From JBHGXV01 sp041920505 (lineage in GTDB: Bacteria > Bacillota > Bacilli > Brevibacillales > Brevibacillaceae), in NCBI GenBank assembly GCA_041920505.1, contig JBHGXV010000003.1:1-16704 (forward strand): a DNA stretch of 16,704 bases, written 5' to 3'. The notes beneath the pieces were generated by a model. The model did no database searches and was not told the DNA's origin. It worked only from the letters and a program-made list of their open reading frames with translations. Each line of letters starts with the position of its first letter. The first letter of the stretch is position 1. This document shows, in pieces, positions 1-6,282 of this stretch. Made by a program: the position numbers and the translations under genes.

Positions 1-317
1 CGGGTGAACTGAAAGGCGCGGTAGGCCACCTCGTAGGTGTCCTGATACAGCGCTTTCACGTCGGCCGAGTCGCTCGCCGTCAGCGAAAAATCGACGTACA
101 ACGATCCGTTTTCCCACTTCACACGCTTAATATTATAATGAGTTCGTGCCAAAGTAAACAAATCGACCAGATTTTGTTGATTCAATACGATGGGCTTCTG
201 CGACTGAAACGCCGGCACGTCCGTGACCGATCCGTGCCAGCGCACGCTGGGCACGAACGACAACAGCAACGCCAGACAAGCGGAAACAAGCAATGCGGCA
301 AACAGGTTGCGGGGCAT
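1..317 (-). CDS. Unknown exported or membrane-anchored protein, partial (C-terminus off the window)
   Basis: An open frame runs from ATG at 317 off the left edge, about 105 codons seen. The start is set by an AGGAGG at 325-330, 7 bases upstream. Residues about 5-22 are strongly hydrophobic (AALLVSACLALLLSFV) behind one Arg, which looks like a signal peptide or single N-terminal anchor. A VSAC sequence around Cys14 resembles a lipobox, but it lies early and the hydrophobic run continues past it, so I do not call it a lipoprotein. The visible mature part is soluble and mixed in charge, with a WENGSLYVDFSL stretch reminiscent of beta-rich extracytoplasmic domains such as GerMN; that is only an impression. 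It lies 60 bp downstream of mtrB, with the mtrB terminator between them and no room for a separate promoter. Function not recognised. Confidence 0.7.
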   Translation of the reverse strand, partial: MPRNLFAALLVSACLALLLSFVPSVRWHGSVTDVPAFQSQKPIVLNQQNLVDLFTLARTHYNIKRVKWENGSLYVDFSLTASDSADVKALYQDTYEVAYRAFQFT

Positions 318-340
318 ACACATTCCTCCTCACCACATTG

Positions 341-374
341 TACAAACAAAACAAGCAGGCTATGCCTGCTTGTT
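341..374 (-). terminator. Rho-independent terminator after mtrB
   Basis: Arms 350-360 and 364-374 form a perfect 11-bp stem (AACAAGCAGGC / GCCTGCTTGTT) with a 3-base loop. On the minus strand it is followed by a T-rich stretch (TTTGTTTG). It begins 3 bases past the mtrB stop. The ribosome-binding site of the next gene follows only about 10 bases after the T-rich stretch. Confidence 0.85.
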
Positions 375-377
375 CCG

Positions 378-623
378 CTATTCCTCCGACGTGTCGACGA
401 CGCCGTGCCGGGTCAGGATCAAGGCCTTGCCCCGCACCTTGATCGCCGACGTGTGTTCCGTGAACTGGGCCAGCATCACTTCGCCCTTGTCCAGCTTTTC
501 GGTGTGGTGAAAACGGGTGTCCAGCCCTCGCGTCAACCCGATGACGTGGACGCCGTTTTCCTTGGCCTTGATGACGAAAAAGTCCTGGTTCGTGCATGTA
601 TGTAAAGCGTTGTGTTGATCCAA
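378..623 (-). CDS. mtrB: Tryptophan RNA-binding attenuator protein (TRAP)
   Basis: TRAP forms an 11-subunit ring that, when loaded with tryptophan, wraps RNA carrying spaced (G/U)AG triplets and so terminates or represses trp transcripts. This 81-residue protein aligns along its length with the 75-residue B. subtilis protein. The RNA-contacting Lys-Lys-Arg set is present (K43, K62, R64, equivalent to K37, K56, R58), as are the GLTRG and AQFTEHTSAIKVRG segments that build the tryptophan pocket. The start is TTG at 623, chosen because AGGAGG lies 7 bases upstream (631-636) and no ATG fits. The N-terminus is about six residues longer than in B. subtilis. A SigA-type promoter lies just upstream and a terminator directly downstream, so it can be expressed alone. 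In B. subtilis it is the second gene of an operon with folE (mtrA); here the two are about 2 kb apart. Confidence 0.96.
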   Translation of the reverse strand: MDQHNALHTCTNQDFFVIKAKENGVHVIGLTRGLDTRFHHTEKLDKGEVMLAQFTEHTSAIKVRGKALILTRHGVVDTSEE

Positions 624-657
624 TGTGGTTCCTCCTCTGTGTAAGCCCTTCCCTTTT

Positions 658-686
658 ACTATGGCCTACGCGGCAGGATCTGTCAA
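658..686 (-). promoter_or_regulatory. SigA-type promoter for mtrB
   Basis: TTGACA at 681-686 and CATAGT at 658-663 (minus-strand reading) are separated by exactly 17 bases, with the mtrB TTG start about 35 bases downstream of the -10 box. It lies just after the stop codon of the 30-residue ORF. Confidence 0.75.
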
Positions 687-696
687 CGCCTCCCGG

Positions 697-789
697 TTAC
701 CTGAAGGTGTAATAGACAGCGTAGACGACACCGATTAACAGAGCAAGCGGCAACACCCAGACGAGGATTAACGTCTTCGACTTGTTCAT
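697..789 (-). CDS. 30-residue single-span membrane peptide, unknown
   Basis: ATG at 789 to TAA at 697-699 encodes 30 residues. An AGGTGA (795-800) sits 5 bases before the ATG. The peptide has a basic head (MNKSKT), a hydrophobic stretch from about residue 7 to 27 (LILVWVLPLALLIGVVYAVYY) and a short polar tail ending TFR, the layout of a single transmembrane helix with its N-terminus in the cytoplasm. It lies between the lytic transglycosylase and the mtrB promoter, in their direction. No family is recognised. The combination of a ribosome-binding site, a clean transmembrane profile and a fit into otherwise empty space makes it likely to be a real small gene, but no homology was checked. Confidence 0.6.
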   Translation of the reverse strand: MNKSKTLILVWVLPLALLIGVVYAVYYTFR

Positions 790-881
790 GGTCTTCACCT
801 CACTGTTAGGGTGCGCCGCCTGTCATCCTTTCATGCAGTCCCGCCCGCCACTGCCGCATCGCTCCTGCCCGAACGGCTGAT

Positions 882-1565
882 TCAGGCGCGATGCAGCCGG
901 TTCGCGATTTTGGTCACGTACCGCTGCGTCTCTTCAGGCAACAACTCCTGTTTGGCGTCAAATTCCGCATCGGAGTCGATGCCCAGCCGATCGACGCGGC
1001 CAGGCCCGGCATTGTACGCCGCGAGCGCCACTTTGACGTTGCCGTCGTACTTGTCCAACAGATAGCGAAGATAGCGGGTGCCTCCCGCGATGTTCTGATC
1101 CGGATCGTAGGCGTTGGCCACGTGCATCGCGCGGGCCGTGCTGTCCATCAGTTGCATCAGCCCCTTGGCGCCGACACGCGAGGTGGCAAACGGATTGAAG
1201 TTCGATTCGGCCCGAACCACTTCACGGACGAGCGCCGGGTCTACTCCGTACGACCGGGCGATCCGGTCAATCTTGGCGAGAATCGCTAAACGGTCCGGCT
1301 TGTTCGCCGCATCGCCCGCAGAAAGCGACGGCTCATCCAGATACTCCGCATCCGAAAACGACGATGATCCGTCCAGTTGGGCAATCGCGTCTTCCGCCTT
1401 GATCACCCGCTGCACCTTGGCCAGTTCCGCTTCCAGCAAACCGGCAAACGCGTCTTCCGCGTCCAGGGCCGTTCCGGCGGCGCCTCCGTCAAGTCCGGCC
1501 GGTGAAAACACCCGCATGTCACCCGGATTGTTCAGCATGGAAAGAAAGCGCAAATCTAGCTTCAT
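882..1565 (-). CDS. Lytic transglycosylase (SLT domain)
   Basis: A 227-residue protein with a C-terminal Slt-type domain (about 93-227), which cleaves the MurNAc-GlcNAc bond of peptidoglycan to leave 1,6-anhydro ends. Visible motifs are the catalytic Glu120 in AESNFNP, GLMQLM (135-140), the region around GGTRYLRYLL (161-170) and AAYNAGPG (182-189). Residues 1-90 are acidic, low in complexity and probably disordered. The start at 1565 (MKLDLRF) was chosen because upstream in-frame codons run back through a terminator and the tRNA, and a strong promoter ends about 40 bases upstream. No signal peptide is visible, as in some Bacillus YjbJ-like proteins, so its export route is unclear. The gene stands alone with its own promoter and no clear terminator after it. 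Confidence 0.92.
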   Translation of the reverse strand: MKLDLRFLSMLNNPGDMRVFSPAGLDGGAAGTALDAEDAFAGLLEAELAKVQRVIKAEDAIAQLDGSSSFSDAEYLDEPSLSAGDAANKPDRLAILAKIDRIARSYGVDPALVREVVRAESNFNPFATSRVGAKGLMQLMDSTARAMHVANAYDPDQNIAGGTRYLRYLLDKYDGNVKVALAAYNAGPGRVDRLGIDSDAEFDAKQELLPEETQRYVTKIANRLHRA

Positions 1566-1602
1566 GATCCACCAACCTGTCCGGAAAAAATAGGATGCTT
1601 CT

Positions 1603-1631
1603 ATTATAAAGCAGGGAGACTTCCCCGCCAA
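1603..1631 (-). promoter_or_regulatory. SigA-type promoter for the lytic transglycosylase
   Basis: TTGGCG (1626-1631) and a perfect TATAAT (1603-1608), minus-strand reading, are spaced by 17 bases. The -10 box is 37 bases upstream of the ATG. Confidence 0.8.
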
Positions 1632-1645
1632 GAGCTTGATTGCGC

Positions 1646-1679
1646 AAAAAAGGAACCCCGCCATGGAGTTCCTTTTTTT
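1646..1679 (-). terminator. Terminator after tRNA-Pro
   Basis: An inverted repeat with arms around 1646-1659 and 1665-1679 (AAGGAAC / GTTCCTT core plus GG/CC, one mismatch), flanked by A and T runs on both sides so that it could act in either direction. It lies 9 bases past the tRNA CCA end. Confidence 0.8.
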
Positions 1680-1687
1680 GCTTGATA

Positions 1688-1764
1688 TGGTCGGAATGCA
1701 GGGATTTGAACCCTGGACCTCACCCACCCCAAGGGTGCGCGCTACCGGGCTGCGCCACATCCCG
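1688..1764 (-). tRNA. tRNA-Pro (anticodon GGG)
   Basis: A 77-nt cloverleaf read on the minus strand. The acceptor stem is CGGGATG paired with CATTCCG (one G-U pair). The D arm contains GGCGCAGCCCGGTAGCGC. The anticodon stem is CACCC/GGGTG around the loop TTGGGGT, giving anticodon GGG. The T arm contains GGTTCAAATCC. The discriminator is A and the CCA (1688-1690) is encoded in the gene. It has its own promoter upstream and a terminator downstream. Confidence 0.97.
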
Positions 1765-1787
1765 ACTGTTTGCTGGGCACATGATGT

Positions 1788-1816
1788 AATATAGCACACG
1801 CACCCAGCATTGTCAA
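1788..1816 (-). promoter_or_regulatory. SigA promoter for tRNA-Pro
   Basis: A perfect TTGACA (1811-1816) and TATATT (1788-1793) are spaced by 17 bases. The predicted start of transcription lies about 15 bases before the mature tRNA 5' end. The promoter begins 3 bases after the stop codon of the CBS/ACT gene. Confidence 0.88.
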
Positions 1817-1819
1817 CAC

Positions 1820-2473
1820 TTAATCTATGACATGAACGAAAACGACGTTGTGCCCGTTGTCTTTCAACGCCTGCTCCAGTTGATCCGCTTGTTCGCGGGA
1901 ACCGGTAAAGCGCAGCAGCAAGTACACCTTGCCGTTGTGGTTGTTGTGGTACTCGGCGATGCTGGTAATATTGCCGACAGTACCGGAGACCAGGCTGGCG
2001 ACTTCAGCGAGCACACCGGAACGGTCGTCCAATTCGAGCGTCATCCGCACGCCGGGCTGGCCCGCGCCAAGAATGTCGATGAAGGCGTCAAACACGTCCG
2101 CTTCGGTGATAATGCCCACCAGTTTGCCGTCCTCCACCACCGGGATGCCACCGATATTGTTCTTGCGCATGATCAGGATGGCTTCCTCGACGAGCATGTC
2201 CGGCGAGATGGAGATGATCTTTTTCGACATGACGTCTTTTACCTTGACCTGCTCCAGGAGGTAATTGATCTCATGCTTGGACAGCGATGTCGCCTCCGAC
2301 GGGCTGGCCTTCAGGCAGTCTCCTTCGGTGAGAAACCCGACCACCACGTGATCCGCGTTGACAACGGGAAAGCGCCGCACATTCCACTCTTTCATCTTGT
2401 TCATCGCGGTCGAGATCGACGTTTCCGGCATGACTGTTTTTGGATTCGCTTTCATCCATTGACGTACCAGCAT
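1820..2473 (-). CDS. CBS-pair plus ACT domain protein, AcuB-like
   Basis: This 217-residue protein has the layout of the AcuB family: CBS 1 (about 1-58, beginning MLVRQWM and containing GFLTEGD), CBS 2 (about 76-134, containing VKDVMSKKIISI and GIITEADVF) and a C-terminal ACT domain (about 141-217, beginning RMTLELDDRSGVLAEVAS). CBS pairs usually bind adenosine nucleotides and ACT domains bind amino acids or similar ligands, so a ligand-sensing regulatory role is likely. B. subtilis AcuB is linked to acetoin use, but no aco or acu genes lie nearby, so I do not transfer the gene name. GGAGGA (2481-2486) is 7 bases before the ATG. No clear terminator separates its stop from the tRNA promoter. 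It separates folE from mtrB, which are adjacent in B. subtilis. Confidence 0.9.
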   Translation of the reverse strand: MLVRQWMKANPKTVMPETSISTAMNKMKEWNVRRFPVVNADHVVVGFLTEGDCLKASPSEATSLSKHEINYLLEQVKVKDVMSKKIISISPDMLVEEAILIMRKNNIGGIPVVEDGKLVGIITEADVFDAFIDILGAGQPGVRMTLELDDRSGVLAEVASLVSGTVGNITSIAEYHNNHNGKVYLLLRFTGSREQADQLEQALKDNGHNVVFVHVID

Positions 2474-2553
2474 CTGCTTTTCCTCCCCCTGTGTAGACCC
2501 AGTGATATGGCCTTCTTCTTCATTTTAATACAACTCTTCAGGAAAAGAAAAGC

Positions 2554-2585
2554 AAAACCCGACCACTGTCACAGGATCGGGTTAT
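2554..2585 (-). terminator. Terminator after folE
   Basis: Outer stem AACCCGA (2556-2562) with TCGGGTT (2577-2583) and inner CTG/CAG pairs, followed on the minus strand by a T-rich run (TTGCTTTTCTTTTC). It begins about 5 bases after the folE stop. The T-rich run on the opposite side suggests weaker two-way activity. Confidence 0.8.
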
Positions 2586-2589
2586 TTTT

Positions 2590-3153
2590 TCAGCCTTTGA
2601 TCAAACTGAACACTTCAGCTCGGGCCGCGCTGTCGTTGACGAAAATGCCGCGAACGGCCGACGTGACCGTCTTGGAGCCGGGCTTTTTCACTCCGCGCAT
2701 GGTCATGCACATGTGCTCCGCTTCCACCACGACGACCACACCGTGCGGGTCCAGCTTGCGCACGATGGCGTCCGCCACGGTCGCGGTGATGCGCTCTTGC
2801 AGTTGCGGGCGTCGGGCCACCGCTTCGACGGCACGGGCCAGTTTGCTCAATCCGACCACCCGGCCGCCTTTTGGTATGTAGGCGACGTGCGCCTTGCCAA
2901 AAAAGGGCACGAGGTGGTGTTCGCACATCGAATAGAACGGAATGTCTTTGACGAGCACCAGCTCTTCGTGATCTTCGCTGAAAACCGTCTCGAAATACTG
3001 TTCTTCGTCGATCCCAAGACCCGCAAACACTTCCGCGTACATTTTGGCCACGCGTTTCGGCGTGTCCAGCAACCCTTCGCGATTGGGGTCTTCGCCGACG
3101 GCTTCGAGGATCATGCGCACCGCTTCCTTGATTTTTTCCTGATCGACGTTCAT
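2590..3153 (-). CDS. folE: GTP cyclohydrolase I (type IA)
   Basis: Converts GTP to 7,8-dihydroneopterin triphosphate, the first step of folate synthesis. The 187-residue protein is close to B. subtilis FolE (MtrA) throughout, including EDPNREGLLDTPKRVAKMY, and carries the zinc ligands Cys77 and His80 in SMCEHHLVPF and Cys149 in EHMCMTMRG. Three ATG codons occur in a row (3159, 3156, 3153). AGGAGG at 3162-3167 is 2, 5 and 8 bases from them, so 3153 or 3156 is the start; I use 3153. The longer open frame to 3195 would begin inside the -10 box of the promoter and is rejected. It has its own promoter and terminator and is therefore a single-gene unit here. Confidence 0.97.
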   Translation of the reverse strand: MNVDQEKIKEAVRMILEAVGEDPNREGLLDTPKRVAKMYAEVFAGLGIDEEQYFETVFSEDHEELVLVKDIPFYSMCEHHLVPFFGKAHVAYIPKGGRVVGLSKLARAVEAVARRPQLQERITATVADAIVRKLDPHGVVVVVEAEHMCMTMRGVKKPGSKTVTSAVRGIFVNDSAARAEVFSLIKG

Positions 3154-3193
3154 CATCATAACCTCCTCGGCACTCAGCAAAAAGGACAAGCCC

Positions 3194-3223
3194 ATCTTAA
3201 CACAACCGTCGAAAAAAAATCAA
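3194..3223 (-). promoter_or_regulatory. Probable SigA promoter for folE
   Basis: TTGATT (3218-3223) and TAAGAT (3194-3199), minus-strand reading, with an 18-base T-rich spacer, upstream of the folE ribosome-binding site and downstream of the hbs terminator. Confidence 0.6.
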
Positions 3224-3254
3224 AAGGCGAATGTGCTGTCCGAGGCCGTGAAAC

Positions 3255-3287
3255 GAAAAAAATCCACATTTGGACAATGTGGATTTT
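3255..3287 (-). terminator. Terminator after hbs
   Basis: A perfect 12-bp stem, AAAATCCACATT (3276-3287 on the minus strand) with AATGTGGATTTT (3259-3270), and a 5-base loop, followed by a run of T. It lies 30 bases past the hbs stop codon. Confidence 0.92.
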
Positions 3288-3316
3288 CTTATGTAAGGTA
3301 CTTTTGCCGACAAGAG

Positions 3317-3595
3317 CTACGATTCCTTAATGGAGTCCTTCAGTTGCTTGCCGGGTTTGAAGGCCGGGATCTTGCTGGAAGCAATCTCGATCTCCTCGCC
3401 GGTTTGCGGGTTGCGGCCTTTGCGAGCAGCGCGTTCGCGCACTTCAAAGTTGCCAAACCCGATCAGTTGTACCTTCTCACCTTGTTTGAGCGCTTCCGCA
3501 ATGGCGTCCAGAACGGCGTCCACAGCTTTGGTAGCGTCCTTTTTGGTGAGTTCGGTGGTCTCCGCCACTTTCGCAATCAGTTCCGTTTTGTTCAT
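3317..3595 (-). CDS. hbs: DNA-binding protein HU
   Basis: A 92-residue HU/IHF-family protein that bends and compacts the nucleoid DNA as a dimer. Visible are MNKTELIAKVAETTELTKKDATKAVD, the VQLIGFGNFEVRERAARKGRNPQTGEEI core with the beta-arm carrying the DNA-intercalating proline (RNP), and IPAFKPGKQLKD at the end, all like B. subtilis HBsu. The start is ATG at 3595: GGAGG at 3604-3608 lies 8 bases upstream. The alternative GTG three codons earlier is itself part of the Shine-Dalgarno sequence. It stands between spoIVA and folE as in B. subtilis, with a terminator on each side and a promoter upstream. Confidence 0.98.
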   Translation of the reverse strand: MNKTELIAKVAETTELTKKDATKAVDAVLDAIAEALKQGEKVQLIGFGNFEVRERAARKGRNPQTGEEIEIASSKIPAFKPGKQLKDSIKES

Positions 3596-3701
3596 CTCTT
3601 TCACCTCCCCTCAAGGTCGTGGTGTATGGTTATTACATGTCTTAACCGAAAACGAAATTTTTATACACTTACTTGGGGGTTTTTACCGTGTTGACAAGCT
3701 T

Positions 3702-3730
3702 ATAGTAATATACTGCTTTTGTAAATTCAA
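3702..3730 (-). promoter_or_regulatory. Probable SigA promoter for hbs
   Basis: TTGAAT (3725-3730) and TACTAT (3702-3707), minus-strand reading, spaced by 17 bases in an AT-rich intergenic stretch. It leaves an untranslated leader of about 100 bases (3596-3695), in which I see no clear riboswitch or terminator. Confidence 0.6.
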
Positions 3731-3762
3731 GCCCCTTCCTGTCGAAAACGGCGTGAAAACGC

Positions 3763-3791
3763 AAAAAAGGCTTCCCTTATCCCGGAAGCCT
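3763..3791 (-). terminator. Terminator after spoIVA
   Basis: AGGCTTCC (3784-3791 on the minus strand) pairs with GGAAGCCT (3768-3775) across an 8-base loop, followed by TTTTTT. It lies about 40 bases past the spoIVA stop codon. Confidence 0.88.
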
Positions 3792-3831
3792 CTTGCCTGT
3801 ATTCGTCGATTCTGGGTCTTTTTGCCTGGTT

Positions 3832-5310
3832 CTACAGAATGATTGCGATCAGGCCACCCGAACCTTCGTTGATGATGCGCCCCAGTGTTTCCTGAAGCTT
3901 GTAGCGGGCATTGTCGGGCATCATCGTGATTTTCGCCTGAATGCCTTCGCGCACGATGGAGTGGAGCGAACGGCCGAAAATGTCGGAATTCCAGATCGAC
4001 AGCGGGTCTTTGTCGAAATCCTGCATCAGATAGCGGACCAGTTCTTCACTCTGCTTTTCGGTCCCGATGATCGGCGCGAATTCGGACTCGACGTCGACGC
4101 GGATCATGTGAATCGACGGTGCCGTCGCTTTCAGGCGAACGCCGAAACGCGGTCCCTGGCGGATCATCTCCGGCTCGTCGAGCGACATCTCATGCAGGGA
4201 CGGTGCGGCGATGCCGTATCCGGTGGTGCGCACCATGTGCAGCGCGTCGGCAACCTGGTCGTACTCCCGCTTGGCGTGGGCGAACTCCTGCATGATCTTG
4301 AGCAGGTGATCCTTGCCGCGAATTTCCACGCCCACGATCTCCATCAGGATGCGGTCGTACAGGTCGTCCGGCGCGTACAGATCGATCTCGGCAATCCCCT
4401 GCCCCATGTTCATGCCGGCGAGGGCGGCTCGTTCGACGAAATCGTAATCGGCGAATTGTCCGACGACGCGGTCCACGTCGCGAAGGCGGCGAATGTCCTT
4501 GACGGTTTCGCGGACCGCCTCTTCGTAGTTTTGACGCAGCCAGTGGCCGTTCTCCAGCACCATCACCCAGCTCGGCAGATTGACGTTGACCTCGTGAACC
4601 GGGAATTCAAACAGGACTTCCCTGAGGATCAGCAGCACTTCCTGTTCGGACATGTGATCGGCGGAAAGCGCGATGACGGGAACATCGTACTTTTCTTGCA
4701 ATTCGGCGCGCAGCGTTTGCGTCTCTTCGGAACGGGGGCGCGTCGAGTTGACGAGGATGACGAACGGTTTGCCCACCTCCTTCAACTCGCTGATGACGCG
4801 CTCTTCGGCCTCAAGATAATGCGGGCGCGGTATCTCGGCAATCGAGCCGTCGGTGGTGACGACGATCCCGATGGTCGAGTGCTCCTGAATCACCTTGCGG
4901 GTGCCGACTTCCGCCGCTTCTTCAAACGGAACCGGTTCCTCGTACCAAGGGGTGTTCACCATGCGCGGACCGTTCTCGTCTTCGAACCCTTTCGCTCCCT
5001 CGACGGTGTAGCCGACGCAGTCGACCAGACGAACGTTGATGCTCAGCCCCTCCGTCACGTTGATCTGCACCGCCTGGTTGGGCACGAACTTGGGCTCTGT
5101 CGTCATGATCGTGCGTCCGGACGCGCTTTGCGGCAGTTCGTCGGTCGCGCGAATCCGGTCTGCTTCCGACGGGATATTCGGAATCACGACTTGTTCCATG
5201 AAGCGCTTGATAAACGTGGATTTTCCCGTTCGGACCGGCCCCACCACACCGAGGTAGATGTCGCCGCCCGTCCGTTCGGCAATGTCTTTAAAAATATCGA
5301 TTCGTTCCAC
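3832..5310 (-). CDS. spoIVA: Stage IV sporulation protein A, spore coat basement-layer ATPase
   Basis: SpoIVA is made in the mother cell, binds the forespore outer membrane with SpoVM, hydrolyses ATP and polymerises irreversibly into the base layer on which the spore coat is built; it is also needed for cortex formation. At 492 residues it matches the B. subtilis length. The N-terminal TRAFAC-type P-loop domain has Walker A at 24-31 (GPVRTGKS, Lys30), then the DENGPRMVNTPWYEEPVPF and NLPSWVMVLENGHWL segments, the GVRLKATAPSIHMIRVDVESEFAP middle part, and the conserved end GGLIAIIL that anchors it to the forespore surface. The start is GTG at 5310, with an AGGAGGTCA-like site upstream and exact family agreement (MERIDIFKDIAERTGGDIYLG). 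No residue looks missing. It is flanked by terminators, so it is expressed alone. Confidence 0.99.
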   Translation of the reverse strand: MERIDIFKDIAERTGGDIYLGVVGPVRTGKSTFIKRFMEQVVIPNIPSEADRIRATDELPQSASGRTIMTTEPKFVPNQAVQINVTEGLSINVRLVDCVGYTVEGAKGFEDENGPRMVNTPWYEEPVPFEEAAEVGTRKVIQEHSTIGIVVTTDGSIAEIPRPHYLEAEERVISELKEVGKPFVILVNSTRPRSEETQTLRAELQEKYDVPVIALSADHMSEQEVLLILREVLFEFPVHEVNVNLPSWVMVLENGHWLRQNYEEAVRETVKDIRRLRDVDRVVGQFADYDFVERAALAGMNMGQGIAEIDLYAPDDLYDRILMEIVGVEIRGKDHLLKIMQEFAHAKREYDQVADALHMVRTTGYGIAAPSLHEMSLDEPEMIRQGPRFGVRLKATAPSIHMIRVDVESEFAPIIGTEKQSEELVRYLMQDFDKDPLSIWNSDIFGRSLHSIVREGIQAKITMMPDNARYKLQETLGRIINEGSGGLIAIIL

Positions 5311-5342
5311 CTTCGATGACCTCCTTGTGTTTGTCTATTTCT

Positions 5343-5370
5343 ACTCTATGACCGTTTTTCCGAATTATCC
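5343..5370 (-). promoter_or_regulatory. Possible SigE promoter for spoIVA
   Basis: On the minus strand GGATAAT (5364-5370) is followed 13 bases later by CATAGAGT (5343-5350). This partly fits the SigE pattern (ATA-containing -35, CATACAnT-type -10), and spoIVA is SigE-dependent in B. subtilis. The match is imperfect in both boxes and the call is tentative. Another weak candidate -10 (GATACACC) lies about 30 bases further upstream. Confidence 0.35.
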
Positions 5371-5454
5371 CTCGCCGTGGTGTATCCCCCGGGGAGAATC
5401 TCGTACTAGAATCTAGGACAGTATCAATATATGTGCGAACCGGCCGACTAGAAC

Positions 5455-5487
5455 AAAAAAACGCCGCCGTGCAGGCAGCGTTTTTTC
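5455..5487 (-). terminator. Terminator after the yphF operon
   Basis: ACGCTGCC (5474-5481 on the minus strand) pairs with GGCGGCGT (5461-5468), with one G-U pair on the minus-strand RNA, flanked by A and T runs. The mismatch falls on the plus-strand RNA, so it works better for the minus direction. It lies about 60 bases past the yphF stop codon and upstream of spoIVA. Confidence 0.85.
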
Positions 5488-5548
5488 CCCTCTTTCAACC
5501 AAAGGGAGAGGCGCAGCGCTGGCGCAAGCATACGCCGCGCAGGATTCG

Positions 5549-6277
5549 TTAAAATTTGAGAAAATGCGGTTCCCCGTTTTTCAGTTCGTACGGAAACGAC
5601 TTGACCGGAACATACATGGACTCCCGGGCCAGCACGTAGCGCGGGTCGGTGTTGGGCGGCACTTTCGCCTTGGTGTTGCGCAACACGGCGGCAATGTCGG
5701 GTGCGTAATCGATCCCGACCTCGCCTTTTTCATTCATCACCATCGACAGCAGTTGATCGGTAAAAGGGCTTTTCACAACCGGTTCTTTCATGCCAATCGC
5801 GTCAAAATCGATGGCAGCGTAGCCGTTTTCCAATGTCTGTTTGACCGGCAGTCTGCCCCGGTTGTTCCGATAGCGGTTGACCGCCTGCTGCACATCGGCC
5901 ACCCGGCTGACCAGCCCGAGATCCAGCAATTTCACTTGCGGCTTGGTCTCTGCGTCGATCAACACGTACTGGTATACGCCCCCTTTTTCAAAGGCGTTGG
6001 CCGGGATGTCCGGCAGATAGCGGGGAATCAGCCGGCGAAAATCGATCTCGTACTTTTCGAAAATCGGCGTGTCCGCCGGTTTGGTCACGATCGGCAACAC
6101 GCCCTCGGCAGCCTGGAACTGCTCCACCGCTTTTTGTGCGGCTTCCAGATAAAAGGTGCTCGGTACTTGGTTTTCAACGAGCCTCTCCTTCGGGTACAGG
6201 CAGCCGGACACTAGCATGGCAACCATTGTGATCGACGCGATGGCAAGCAGGCGAAAGATACGGGTCTTCCCCTTCAT
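5549..6277 (-). CDS. YphF-like lipoprotein
   Basis: A 242-residue protein with a lipoprotein signal: basic start (MKGKTR), a hydrophobic core and lipobox LVSGC with Cys26, so it is probably tethered to the outer face of the membrane. It begins 5 bases after the ferredoxin gene stops. The mature part resembles B. subtilis YphF, which lies in the same place upstream of spoIVA: LYPKERLVENQVPSTFYLEA followed by QKAVEQFQAAEGVLPI, TPIFEKYEIDFRRL and a C-terminal segment with PFTDQLLSMV. Its biochemical function is not known to me. The position next to spoIVA and the YphF family hint at a sporulation or envelope role, but that is inference. A terminator follows. Confidence 0.88.
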   Translation of the reverse strand: MKGKTRIFRLLAIASITMVAMLVSGCLYPKERLVENQVPSTFYLEAAQKAVEQFQAAEGVLPIVTKPADTPIFEKYEIDFRRLIPRYLPDIPANAFEKGGVYQYVLIDAETKPQVKLLDLGLVSRVADVQQAVNRYRNNRGRLPVKQTLENGYAAIDFDAIGMKEPVVKSPFTDQLLSMVMNEKGEVGIDYAPDIAAVLRNTKAKVPPNTDPRYVLARESMYVPVKSFPYELKNGEPHFLKF

Positions 6278-6282
6278 CTAGG

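Noticed and set aside
1566..1799. N-terminal extension of the lytic transglycosylase to 1799
   Set aside because: It would translate through the tRNA-Pro gene, its terminator and the transglycosylase promoter.
3681..3720. TTGACA on the plus strand at 3691 upstream of hbs as a promoter
   Set aside because: No -10-like box occurs at 16-18 bases on the plus strand and no plus-strand gene follows. The minus-strand boxes at 3702-3730 fit better.
3793..5319. A 508-codon open frame on the plus strand opposite spoIVA
   Set aside because: It is a GC-rich shadow of spoIVA in the antisense frame, with His/Arg/Val-biased composition, no ribosome-binding site and no recognisable domain. spoIVA is certain.
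5403..5416. Short palindrome CTAGA-A-TCTAG upstream of spoIVA as an operator
   Set aside because: Only 5-bp arms, about 50 bases upstream of the better promoter candidate; too short to support a call.
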